A stretch of DNA of 64,000 nucleotides, taken from contig DASZHO010000102.1 in NCBI GenBank assembly GCA_035937795.1, forward strand, positions 1-64,000. Reading direction: 5' to 3'. How positions within the stretch are numbered: position 1 is the first letter of the stretch; the number at the start of each line of letters is the position of its first letter. Shown here piece by piece: positions 50,222 through 57,436 of this stretch. A program made the position numbers and the translations under genes. Source of the DNA: JAMQPK01 sp035937795 (GTDB lineage: Bacteria; Acidobacteriota; Vicinamibacteria; Vicinamibacterales; JAMQPK01). The notes beneath the pieces were generated by a model. That model searched no databases. It was not told the DNA's origin and saw only the letters and a list, made by a program, of their open reading frames with translations.

Positions 50222-50256
50222 CGGCTTTGGGCTTTGGACTCTGGGCTCTGGGCTTC
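50222..50256 (+). repeat. Heptamer array I: 5 units of GGGCTTT/GGGCTCT type
   Basis: Five 7-bp units (CGGCTTT, GGGCTTT, GGACTCT, GGGCTCT, GGGCTTC), between aceE and the hairpin that follows the cytochrome gene. Confidence 0.82.
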
Positions 50257-50257
50257 A

Positions 50258-50292
50258 GGAATAGGGATTCGTTCCGAGCGAATCTCTATTCC
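50258..50292 (-). terminator. 14-bp stem hairpin between cytochrome c and aceE
   Basis: GGAATAGGGATTCG (50258-50271) pairs with CGAATCTCTATTCC (50279-50292), one mismatch, with a 7-nt loop. It lies 30 bp after the cytochrome stop codon on the minus strand, so it may terminate that gene or protect its mRNA. No T-run follows. It abuts array I. Confidence 0.55.
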
Positions 50293-50322
50293 CGGTTCCC
50301 ATTTCCCGAGCAGAGACGGAGA

Positions 50323-50826
50323 CTATTTGGCCGGAGGAGTGCTTTCGATCTTGATCTGACCGAGCGCGTTCATGTCGGTCGGGAGTTCCTTCTGGCCCGC
50401 CGGGAATTTATTCAACTGCAACACCCGCGCGATGACGTCGGCTGTGTCCTGCGAGCTCAGCGAGCCCGGCGCATCGGCCGGCATCGTCGAGTGAATGCGA
50501 TCGAAGAAATCGCCCAGCGTCTGCTGATTCCAGTTACCAAGGAACTCGAGTCCAACGAGCGCGGGTCCAGCCTCGCCGCCCATGAAATCGGAGCCGTGGC
50601 AGGCCGAGCAGCGCTGGTTGCCGGTGGCTTCGCCCCGCTTGGCCTGCGCTTCGGTGTACACGCCGCTCCAGATGCCCGATCCGGCGGCCGGCGTAGCCGT
50701 GTCTTGCGCGGGCGCCGCTGCGGCTTGCGCGTGCGAGGTGAGGGCCGACGAGACGCAGAGCGCCCAGAGACAGGCCGCCGCGAAGATCAATTTGGTCCAT
50801 TTGCGAGTATTGCTGATAGTTTTCAT
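50323..50826 (-). CDS. Secreted c-type cytochrome
   Basis: A 167-residue protein with a signal peptide (IFAAACLWALCVSSALTSHAQA), a short Ala-rich spacer, and one heme site CSACH in GNQRCSACHGSDFMGGEAGPALVG, with a likely axial Met in HSTMPADAPGSL. It is a small class I cytochrome for periplasmic electron transfer. No Shine-Dalgarno sequence precedes the ATG, but TTGACT and CACAAT stand 18 nt apart, with the -10 box ending 7 nt before the start codon. It is divergent from the HupE-like gene. Confidence 0.9.
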   Translation of the reverse strand: MKTISNTRKWTKLIFAAACLWALCVSSALTSHAQAAAAPAQDTATPAAGSGIWSGVYTEAQAKRGEATGNQRCSACHGSDFMGGEAGPALVGLEFLGNWNQQTLGDFFDRIHSTMPADAPGSLSSQDTADVIARVLQLNKFPAGQKELPTDMNALGQIKIESTPPAK

Positions 50827-50833
50827 CTAGGTT

Positions 50834-50871
50834 ATTGTGCGAGACATTTTCCCGCAAAGTCAAGTTACAAT
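50834..50871. promoter_or_regulatory. Overlapping divergent promoters, both near-leaderless
   Basis: Minus strand: TTGACT (50863-50858) and CACAAT (50839-50834), spacing 18, 7 nt before ATG 50826. Plus strand: TACAAT (50866-50871), 9 nt before ATG 50881, with no clear -35. Only 54 bp separate the two start codons. Confidence 0.55.
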
Positions 50872-50880
50872 AGGGTTTTC

Positions 50881-52233
50881 ATGTGTAAAACCCACCGCGC
50901 CCTTTTCGCGCGCGCGCTCGCCATGTGCTTGCTCTTCCTTGGCGTTCAGACGATCGTGCGCGCGCACGATGTGCCTGAGGAAATCGACATCCAGGCCTAC
51001 GCCAAACCGGACGGGGCGAACCTGGAGGTTGTGCTACGGGTGCCGCTGCTGGCCGTGACCGACGCGAACCTGCCGAAAGACGGCACCGGTTACCTGGCGA
51101 TGCCCTACCTCGACCCGGCGCTGGGCGAGGCAGCCAACGAGATCGCCACCGGCATCGTGTTTCTCGAAAACGACGAGCGCCTGTCGCAGTTCGCCTTGGC
51201 GAGCGCGCGCATTTCGCTGCCGTCCGACAAGTCGTTCGACAGCTACGAGGGAGCGGTCGCGCACGTGCGCGGGCCGAAACTTCCGGATTCCACGCAGCTC
51301 TACTACAACCAGGGCTATCTCGACCTTCAGATGCTCTATCCCATTCGATCGGCGTCCGACACATTCGGGGTGCAGGTGCTGCTGGCGCGAGGGCTCGCCA
51401 ATCGCACCGTCACGCTCGTCAATTACGTACGGCCCGACGGCAGCGCGCGGTCCTTCCGGCTCGTCGATCAGACGGACGTTGTTCACCTGGATCCGAGCTG
51501 GATGCAGGCCGTCGGCGTCTTCGTCGCCGACGGCTTTTTCCGTTTTCTGGATGGCCTCGATCAGCTTCTCTTCGTCATCGTGCTGATCCTTCCCTATCGG
51601 CGCCTGCGCGACGCGGCCGCGCCGCTCGCCTCGTTCGCAGCGGCGCACACCCTCACGCTGGTTCTCGCCGGGTTCGGACTGATGCCGCCGGGAAGCTGGT
51701 TCACGATGTTCATCGGCGTGCTGATTGCGTTCTCGGTGGTTTACCTCGCGATTGAGGATGCGCTGGGCGTGAATCTGCGGAAGCGCTGGATGGTGGCGTT
51801 CGGGTTCGGGCTGGTGCACGGCTTCGGTTTTGCGTTTTCGCTGCGCGATTCGCTGCAATTCGCGGGCGGGCACTCGCTCTCGGCGGTGCTCTCGTTCAGC
51901 GCCGGGCTCGAGCTCGGCCTCATCGTGATTCTGGCGATCGCGCTGCCGGCCATCGGCATGCTCTTCACGCAGGTGGTGAGCGAGCGCGCGGGGACGATCG
52001 TGATCGCCGTTCTCGCGGGCCACGCTGCCTGGCACTGGATGACCGACCGGTTCGCGGCGTTGCAGCTGATGAGCCTGCCGGTGCTCGATCTTGCCCTGGC
52101 GGCGACGGTTGTCCGCTGGCTGCTGGTGCTGACGGTGGCGGGCGGCGGCGTCTGGTTCCTCGCTGGGCTGCTGCGCAGGCGGCCTCACTCCTCAGAGTTC
52201 CCCGAAGAAAAGTCGATCGTCGACAGTCACTAG
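50881..52233 (+). CDS. HupE/UreJ-family membrane protein
   Basis: A 450-residue protein. Signal peptide to about residue 28 (ALAMCLLFLGVQTIVRA), a periplasmic domain to about 205, then seven or so transmembrane helices with the HupE/UreJ motif VHGFGFAFSL. Similar proteins in Acidobacteriota and others lie near cytochromes; HupE relatives transport nickel, but the present branch (HupE/UreJ_2) is not characterised. The cytosolic tail ends EEKSIVDSH. Array J begins 4 bp after the stop codon. Confidence 0.85.
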   Translation: MCKTHRALFARALAMCLLFLGVQTIVRAHDVPEEIDIQAYAKPDGANLEVVLRVPLLAVTDANLPKDGTGYLAMPYLDPALGEAANEIATGIVFLENDERLSQFALASARISLPSDKSFDSYEGAVAHVRGPKLPDSTQLYYNQGYLDLQMLYPIRSASDTFGVQVLLARGLANRTVTLVNYVRPDGSARSFRLVDQTDVVHLDPSWMQAVGVFVADGFFRFLDGLDQLLFVIVLILPYRRLRDAAAPLASFAAAHTLTLVLAGFGLMPPGSWFTMFIGVLIAFSVVYLAIEDALGVNLRKRWMVAFGFGLVHGFGFAFSLRDSLQFAGGHSLSAVLSFSAGLELGLIVILAIALPAIGMLFTQVVSERAGTIVIAVLAGHAAWHWMTDRFAALQLMSLPVLDLALAATVVRWLLVLTVAGGGVWFLAGLLRRRPHSSEFPEEKSIVDSH

Positions 52234-52237
52234 TTCT

Positions 52238-52293
52238 GGGCTCTTGGCTCTGGGCTCTCGGCTCTGGGCTCTGGGGGCTGGGCTCTGGGGGCT
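52238..52293 (+). repeat. Heptamer array J: 8 units of GGGCTCT type
   Basis: Eight exact 7-bp units (GGGCTCT, TGGCTCT, CGGCTCT, GGGGGCT and similar). It lies between the HupE-like gene and the XRE promoter, ending 6 bp before the -35 box. Confidence 0.9.
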
Positions 52294-52299
52294 TCTGGT

Positions 52300-52340
52300 T
52301 TGACATTTCAATTTGCAATATGTATATTGCTGATTGCAAT
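52300..52340 (+). promoter_or_regulatory. Consensus promoter with embedded operator, leaderless start
   Basis: TTGACA (52300-52305) and TATATT (52323-52328) with 17-nt spacing. The predicted start lies near 52335, 4 nt before ATG 52339. An inverted repeat GCAATAT-GT-ATATTGC (52315-52330) with outer CAAT/ATTG arms (52309-52336) covers the spacer and -10 box, and a further ATTGCAAT (52333-52340) overlaps the start codon. This is the layout of an autorepressed regulator gene; no ribosome-binding site exists. Confidence 0.8.
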
Positions 52341-52857
52341 GAGGCTCGGGGAGAAAGTCCGGTACCTGCGGCTGGTGGAGGGCGACATGCGCGGCCTGGG
52401 ACGCGAGATGAGCCAGCAGGAAGTGGCGCGCGCGACGAAGGCCGAGCTGGGTCAATCGATCAGCCAGTCGTATCTCTCGCAGATCGAGAGCGGAGCGCGT
52501 CCCCATCTCACCAACTCCACCCGTTTGCTGCTCGCGCGCTTTTTCAAAGTCCACCCGGGATATCTCGTCGACGATCCGCCGGGCTACCACACCGAGTTGA
52601 CGTCGGAATTGCGTACGGTTGAAGCGCAGCTCGATCGCTGGCTGCGTCAAGGCGCCGAACAATTCGGCGCCGACCCGGAACTGCGGGATGCGTTGCTGAA
52701 GCTGGCGCGCGAGGACGATTCGCGCAGGTGTCTCGTGCTGCTCGGACGCCTCGTTGATGCGCCGGACCTGGTCGGTCACCTCATGGACGTGTTGCGACCT
52801 CGGGAGGAGAGAGAGACGGCATCGACCTCTCCGCCCGAGCTTGGTTGGCTGCAGTAA
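52339..52857 (+). CDS. XRE-family transcriptional regulator
   Basis: A 172-residue protein with an N-terminal Cro/C1-type helix-turn-helix (about 5-60; GEKVRYLRLVEGDM, SQQEVARATKAE, SQSYLSQIESGARPHLT) that is slightly longer than usual, and a helical C-terminal domain (about 80-150) perhaps for dimerisation or ligand binding. It is first in a run with NfeD, flotillin and PspA genes and probably regulates itself through the operator on its own promoter. Whether it controls the downstream genes is inferred from order (61-bp gap). Confidence 0.88.
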   Translation: MRLGEKVRYLRLVEGDMRGLGREMSQQEVARATKAELGQSISQSYLSQIESGARPHLTNSTRLLLARFFKVHPGYLVDDPPGYHTELTSELRTVEAQLDRWLRQGAEQFGADPELRDALLKLAREDDSRRCLVLLGRLVDAPDLVGHLMDVLRPREERETASTSPPELGWLQ

Positions 52858-52917
52858 CAGCCAGCGCGTCCCATGCGCGGTTGCCGCGCACGGGATCCGA
52901 TGGGAGGACCAGCTGTG

Positions 52918-53532
52918 ATGACGTGGCCGGACTTCTATCTCACCTGTTTCCTGCTCGGATTCTCGCTGAGCCTCGTCTCATTCCTGCTCGGCGCGTTTCA
53001 TCTGCACGGCTTCCATCTGTTCCACGGGCACGTCGCGCCGCACGCCGGCCATGCCCACGGCGTCCACGGGCCGCGCTCCGGCGCGAGCGTTTCCCCGTTC
53101 AACTTCGCTACGATCACCGCGTTTCTCGCCTGGTTCGGCGGGACCGGATATCTCGTCACCCGCTATGGCGGCTGGCTGGCCATTCCAGCGCTCGCCATCG
53201 CGGTGCTGACGGGCGTGTCGGGCGCGGCACTGGTGTTCTGGTTCATGGCGAGGGTGTTGTGGTCGCCTGACGAGAACCTCGACCCCGACGATTACGATCT
53301 CATCGGGTTGATCGGCGTTGTCTCCAGTTCGATTCGCGAAGGCGGAACGGGCGAAATTCTGTTTCCGCAAGCGGGTGCGCGGCGTACCGCGGGCGCGCGC
53401 AGCGAGAACGGGCAAGCGATTGCGCGCGGCGTCGAAGTCGTCATCACCCAATACAAGAACGGGCTTGTTCATGTGCGGCCGTGGGCCGAGCTCTCAGGTG
53501 AGCACGATCGCGAGCTGACGGCTCAGGGCTGA
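52918..53532 (+). CDS. NfeD-like/YqiJ-type membrane protein
   Basis: A 204-residue protein. The N-terminal helix (FYLTCFLLGFSLSLVSFLLG) is followed by a histidine-rich loop (HLHGFHLFHGHVAPHAGHAHG), one or two more helices (FATITAFLAWFGGTGYLV, ALAIAVLTGVSGAALVFW) and a C-terminal OB-fold-like NfeD domain (DLIGLIGVVSSSIREGGTGEI). NfeD/YuaF proteins pair with flotillins, as here. The histidine cluster may bind zinc. A GGAGG ribosome-binding site lies 10 nt before the ATG at 52918. The flotillin gene starts 12 bp downstream. Confidence 0.85.
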   Translation: MTWPDFYLTCFLLGFSLSLVSFLLGAFHLHGFHLFHGHVAPHAGHAHGVHGPRSGASVSPFNFATITAFLAWFGGTGYLVTRYGGWLAIPALAIAVLTGVSGAALVFWFMARVLWSPDENLDPDDYDLIGLIGVVSSSIREGGTGEILFPQAGARRTAGARSENGQAIARGVEVVITQYKNGLVHVRPWAELSGEHDRELTAQG

Positions 53533-53544
53533 AGGGGAGGCTGT

Positions 53545-54972
53545 ATGGAGATTGCAATGGGAGTCTGGGTCACCGTCGGGCTCATGGTGCTCGCGGTGGT
53601 CCTGCTGACGAGCGTGATGGGTTCGCTCTATCGCAAGGCGGGTCCGCACGAGGCGCTCGTGTGTTACGGATTCCGGGGCACGCGGGTGGTGAAGGGGCAC
53701 GGCACGGTGATTTTTCCGATGATCGAAACGTTCCGGCAGCTCTCGCTCGAGCTGATGTCGTTCGACGTGGCGCCGGTCCAGGATCTCTACACGAAGCAGG
53801 GGGTCGCGGTCTCGGTCGAAGCCGTCGCGCAGATCAAGGTCAAGTCGGATCCGATTTCGATTCAAACCGCCTCGGAGCAGTTCCTCACCAAGTCTGCCGA
53901 TCAGCGCGAGAACCTGATTCGCCTGGTGATGGAAGGCCATCTGCGCGGCATCATCGGCCAGTTGACGGTCGAGCAAATCGTGAAGGAACCCGAGATGGTA
54001 GCCGAGCGGATGCGGTCGACGTGCGCCGACGACATGAGCAAGATGGGCCTCGAGGTGATCTCGTTCACGATCAAGGAAGTGAAGGACAAGAACGAGTACA
54101 TCGTCAACATGGGGCGCCCGGACGTCGCGCGGATCAAGCGGGACGCCGACGTCGCGGCGGCAGAGGCCGACCGCGACACAGCCATCAAGCGCGCCGAAGC
54201 GATGCGCGCGTCCGCCATCGCCAAGGCGCAAGCCGACCAGGAACGGGTGCTGGCGGAAACGCTCTCGCAGGCCAAACAAGCCGAGGCGCAGCGCGACCTG
54301 GAGGTCAAGAAGGCGCAATACGCGGAACTGATCAAGAAGCAGCAGGCGCAGGCCGACAAGGCGTACGAGATCCAGGCCAACATCATGCAGCAGCAGGTGA
54401 CGATGGAGGCGGTGCACATACAGCAGATCGAGCGCGAGCAGCAGATCAAAGTGCAGGAGGCGGAAATCACCCGCCGGGAGAAAGAGCTGATCGCCACCGT
54501 GTTGAAGCAGGCGGAAGTCGAGCGGCAGCGGATCGAAACGCTGGCGAACGCCGAGAAGATGCGCCTCACGGTCGAAGCCGAAGGCCAGGCGGCGGCGATC
54601 CGGACACAGGGCGAAGCCGAGGCCGACATCATCTTCAAAAAGGGCGAAGCCGAGGCCAAGGCGATGAACGTCAAAGCCGAAGCCTTCCAGGAATACAACC
54701 AGGCGGCGGTCATCGACAAACTGCTGACGGGCCTGCCGGAAATGGTGCGCGCACTGGCGACTCCGCTGAGCAAGGTGGACAAGATCACGGTTGTCTCCAC
54801 CGGCGACGGCGACGCGGCCGGCGTGCACAAGATCACCGGTGACTTGACGAAGATGGCCGCTCAGGTGCCGGCATTGTTCGAGGCCTTGTCGGGGATGCAG
54901 ATGTCGGAGCTACTGTCCAAGGTGCGGCAGATCGGCGACAAGCCGCCCAAGACGCCGACATTGGGCGCGTAA
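53545..54972 (+). CDS. Flotillin-like SPFH protein (YqiK/FloT type)
   Basis: A 475-residue flotillin. An N-terminal hydrophobic anchor (VTVGLMVLAVVLLTSVMG), an SPFH domain (about 30-200; GFRGTRVVKGHGTVIFPMIE and MEGHLRGIIGQLTVEQIVKEP), and a long coiled coil rich in Ala/Glu/Lys repeats (about 205-390), ending in a tail with VHKITGDLTKMAAQ. It organises membrane microdomains, in Bacillus together with NfeD and in the response to cell-envelope stress. GGGGAGG ribosome-binding site before the ATG. Confidence 0.94.
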   Translation: MEIAMGVWVTVGLMVLAVVLLTSVMGSLYRKAGPHEALVCYGFRGTRVVKGHGTVIFPMIETFRQLSLELMSFDVAPVQDLYTKQGVAVSVEAVAQIKVKSDPISIQTASEQFLTKSADQRENLIRLVMEGHLRGIIGQLTVEQIVKEPEMVAERMRSTCADDMSKMGLEVISFTIKEVKDKNEYIVNMGRPDVARIKRDADVAAAEADRDTAIKRAEAMRASAIAKAQADQERVLAETLSQAKQAEAQRDLEVKKAQYAELIKKQQAQADKAYEIQANIMQQQVTMEAVHIQQIEREQQIKVQEAEITRREKELIATVLKQAEVERQRIETLANAEKMRLTVEAEGQAAAIRTQGEAEADIIFKKGEAEAKAMNVKAEAFQEYNQAAVIDKLLTGLPEMVRALATPLSKVDKITVVSTGDGDAAGVHKITGDLTKMAAQVPALFEALSGMQMSELLSKVRQIGDKPPKTPTLGA

Positions 54973-55007
54973 AGCAGGCGCAAGTACCAACTACAAGGAG
55001 TGCTGCG

Positions 55008-55673
55008 ATGGGTTTAATGGAACGCGTGTCAACGTTGCTGCGGGCGAATTTGAACGACCTGATCGACAGGGCCGAGGATCCGTCCAAGATGATCAAGCAG
55101 GTGATTGTCGATATGGAGAACCAGCTGCTGCAGGTGAAGACCCAGGTGGCGATTTCGATCGCGGACCAGCACATGCTTGAACGGAAACAGAAGGAGCATG
55201 ACGCGAAGGCCGCCGAGTGGATGCGCAAGGCAGAACTTGCGGTCGACCGCGGCCAGGATGATCTTGCGCGCGCGGCCCTCGAACGGCACCAAGGCTGCCA
55301 GCGCACTTCCGACAGCTTTGGAGAGCAGATCGCGGACCAGCGGGCGCAGGTGGAGACGCTCAAGTCGGCGCTCGGCAAACTCGAGCAGAAACTGTCGGAA
55401 GCGCAATCCAAAAGCGACATCCTGCTCGCGCAGCATCGTCGCGCCCGCGCGCTGGGGAAGGCGAGCGATGCGCGCCTGGCCATCGGGAGCGGGTCGGCGA
55501 TGCGCACGTTCGACCGCATGCGAGACAAAGTGATTCGTGACGAAGCCGTCGGCCAGGCGAAATCCGAGCTCGCCGGCGACAATCTCGACGATCGCTTTGC
55601 GCGGCTCGAGCGCGATACGGAAGTGGATCGCGCGCTGGCTGAACTGAAAGCGCGGCGGGGAGCGGCGGTGTAA
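55008..55673 (+). CDS. pspA: PspA/IM30 family protein
   Basis: A 221-residue coiled-coil protein of the PspA/IM30 (ESCRT-III-like) family, which coats and stabilises damaged inner membrane. The start LMERVSTLLRANLNDLIDRAEDPSKMIKQVIVDMENQL is the canonical helix; the rest is a long coiled coil (QRAQVETLKSALGKLEQKL). AAGGAG stands before the ATG. It follows the flotillin gene by 35 bp. The psp sensors PspB and PspC are absent; the XRE regulator may replace PspF-type control, which is inference. Confidence 0.94.
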   Translation: MGLMERVSTLLRANLNDLIDRAEDPSKMIKQVIVDMENQLLQVKTQVAISIADQHMLERKQKEHDAKAAEWMRKAELAVDRGQDDLARAALERHQGCQRTSDSFGEQIADQRAQVETLKSALGKLEQKLSEAQSKSDILLAQHRRARALGKASDARLAIGSGSAMRTFDRMRDKVIRDEAVGQAKSELAGDNLDDRFARLERDTEVDRALAELKARRGAAV

Positions 55674-55753
55674 CGTTTGTCAGGGGAATGTGCCGAGCCG
55701 CCGCCGGAGGCTGCGGGTTGCGGCGTATGGTATGGTCTGCCGCAGCTTTCTAC

Positions 55754-56497
55754 ATGACACCCGAAGGATTGCCAGTGCCGGAAAAATTTCTCCCGGTCCC
55801 GGTCGATGCGGGAGCCGAGCAGCAATCGGGCGACCGCTTCGCCAGGAAGTTGCGAGGATTCGGGCCGCTCGGAATCGTTGCACTGCTCGTCATCCTGCTC
55901 TCCGGAAATTTCACCGTGGGCATCGTGGTTGTGCCCCTCGGGGCCATTCTGGTGCTGGTGTGGGCTCGATGGTCGCGGACGCCATGGAGGGACCTGGGCT
56001 ATGTCAGGCCCAACAGCTGGATCGGCGGTCTCGCCGCCGGCCTCGCATTCGGCTGCGCGTTCAAATTCCTGATGAAGGCGGTCGTGATGCCGCTTGCCGG
56101 CGCCCCCGCCATCAATCCGGCGTACCACTACCTGGCAGGGAACCGGGCCCTGCTCCCGACAGCCGTGCTCGCCATGGTCGCCGCAAGCTTCGGAGAAGAG
56201 ACCGTGTTCCGCGGATACCTGTTCGAACGCCTCGGCAAGCTTTTCGGATCCGGAGCCTCCGCACGAGCGTCGATCGTGCTGCTCACCGCGGCCTTGTTTG
56301 CCGTGGCCCACTACCCCGACCAGGGGCTGGCCGGCGTCGAACAGGCTGTCATCACCGGGCTTGTGTTCGGCGCGATCTTCGCTACCACGCGCCGAATCTG
56401 GTTGCCGATGTGTCTGCACGCCGGGTTCGACCTGACCGCGCTCGCGATCATCTACTTGAATCTCGAATCAGACGTGGCCCATCTCGTCTTCAAGTAA
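55754..56497 (+). CDS. CPBP-family intramembrane glutamic protease
   Basis: A 247-residue polytopic protein (ATG 55754; a longer frame from 55688 is possible). Several helices and the Abi/CPBP motifs are visible: EE in SFGEETVFRGYLFERL (Rce1-like), the histidine in FAVAHYPDQG, and H/D in CLHAGFDLTAL. Such proteases process prenylated or lipid-modified peptides and sometimes give bacteriocin immunity. It follows pspA by 80 bp and may belong to the membrane-stress set. Its 3' end overlaps the GDPD gene by 30 bp. Confidence 0.87.
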   Translation: MTPEGLPVPEKFLPVPVDAGAEQQSGDRFARKLRGFGPLGIVALLVILLSGNFTVGIVVVPLGAILVLVWARWSRTPWRDLGYVRPNSWIGGLAAGLAFGCAFKFLMKAVVMPLAGAPAINPAYHYLAGNRALLPTAVLAMVAASFGEETVFRGYLFERLGKLFGSGASARASIVLLTAALFAVAHYPDQGLAGVEQAVITGLVFGAIFATTRRIWLPMCLHAGFDLTALAIIYLNLESDVAHLVFK

Positions 56498-57247
56498 CTG
56501 CGGCTGACGCGCCGCCCAGTCTCCGACGATCTGAGCCGCAATGTCGGGCCGGTCGGAAATGATTCCGTCGACGCCCCATTCGAGCAGCCGCCGAATATCG
56601 TCCGGCTCGTCCACCGTCCATACCTGAACGGCGAGATCCGCTTTGTGGGCCAGCCGCACGAAACGCGGTGATACGACGCGCGTGGCGCCGCTGGTTTCGG
56701 GCACCTGAAAGGCCCGGTACGGCACGCGCCCGGGCGACAGGCCAATCCACGATCGATACAGCGCCAACCGCACCTCCATCGTGCCGGCGCTGGTCGCCAT
56801 TCCAGGTTCCGCAGTGCGGACGGCGCGCAAGGCGCGCACGCTGAACGATCCAAAGCAGACTCGCTCTGCCGCGCGGGCGCGGCGCACCTCCTCAACGGCT
56901 GCGCGCGCCAGGCCGGCATCCGGATCTTTCAGCTCGACGATGAGTTTGGGGTGTGGATACCGCTCGAGCACTGTGCGAAGGGTCGGGACGTCGAATGCCG
57001 CCAATTCCTCCGCGGTCCGATCGCCAACGGGTCCGGCGCCGCGATTGGTCCGGCCGAGCAGGCGATCGTGATGGACGACCACGATTCCGTCTCGCGACAG
57101 CTGCACGTCCAGCTCCAGCCCGTCGGCGCCGGCGGCGAGACCGCGGTCGAACGCGGGAATCGTATTTTCCGGGCCTATCTTGCCGCCCCCGCGGTGGGCG
57201 AATACGAGGGGTCTCGGCGATGCCAGGGTCGGGTGCAAGGAGGGCAT
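56468..57247 (-). CDS. Glycerophosphodiester phosphodiesterase
   Basis: A 259-residue GDPD-family enzyme. The motifs are VFAHRGGGKIGPENT, ELDVQLSRDGIVVVHHD (catalytic His and metal Glu/Asp) and LIVELKD. It releases glycerol 3-phosphate from phosphodiesters in the cytoplasm, as no signal peptide is seen. The start ATG abuts heptamer array K, which fills its upstream region. It is divergent from the AAA ATPase gene. Confidence 0.92.
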   Translation of the reverse strand: MPSLHPTLASPRPLVFAHRGGGKIGPENTIPAFDRGLAAGADGLELDVQLSRDGIVVVHHDRLLGRTNRGAGPVGDRTAEELAAFDVPTLRTVLERYPHPKLIVELKDPDAGLARAAVEEVRRARAAERVCFGSFSVRALRAVRTAEPGMATSAGTMEVRLALYRSWIGLSPGRVPYRAFQVPETSGATRVVSPRFVRLAHKADLAVQVWTVDEPDDIRRLLEWGVDGIISDRPDIAAQIVGDWAARQPQLLEDEMGHV

Positions 57248-57386
57248 GATAAGTCAAAGGTGGAAAGTCAAAAGTCGAAGGTGGAAAGTCAAAAGTGAAA
57301 GGTTAAAAGTCAAAAGTGAAAGGTTAAAGTCAAAAGTCGAACGTCAAAGGTTAAAAGTCGAAAGTGGCGCGTCACAAGTCAAAAGT
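57248..57386 (+). repeat. Heptamer array K: 20 units of CAAAAGT/GGAAAGT type
   Basis: About twenty units, all but one exactly 7 bp (GATAAGT, CAAAGGT, GGAAAGT, CAAAAGT, CGAAGGT, TAAAAGT and similar). It fills most of the divergent region between the GDPD start codon (adjacent) and the AAA gene; the last 50 bp up to 57436 hold no array. This is the longest array in the window. Confidence 0.92.
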
Positions 57387-57436
57387 CCGAATCCGGGTGA
57401 TAGAATCGATTTTCAGGACTCATCCTTAAGGTTCCT

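Noticed and set aside
57248..57386. CRISPR array
   Set aside because: Units are 7 bp and contiguous with no spacers; no cas gene is in the window. It is a tandem heptamer array.
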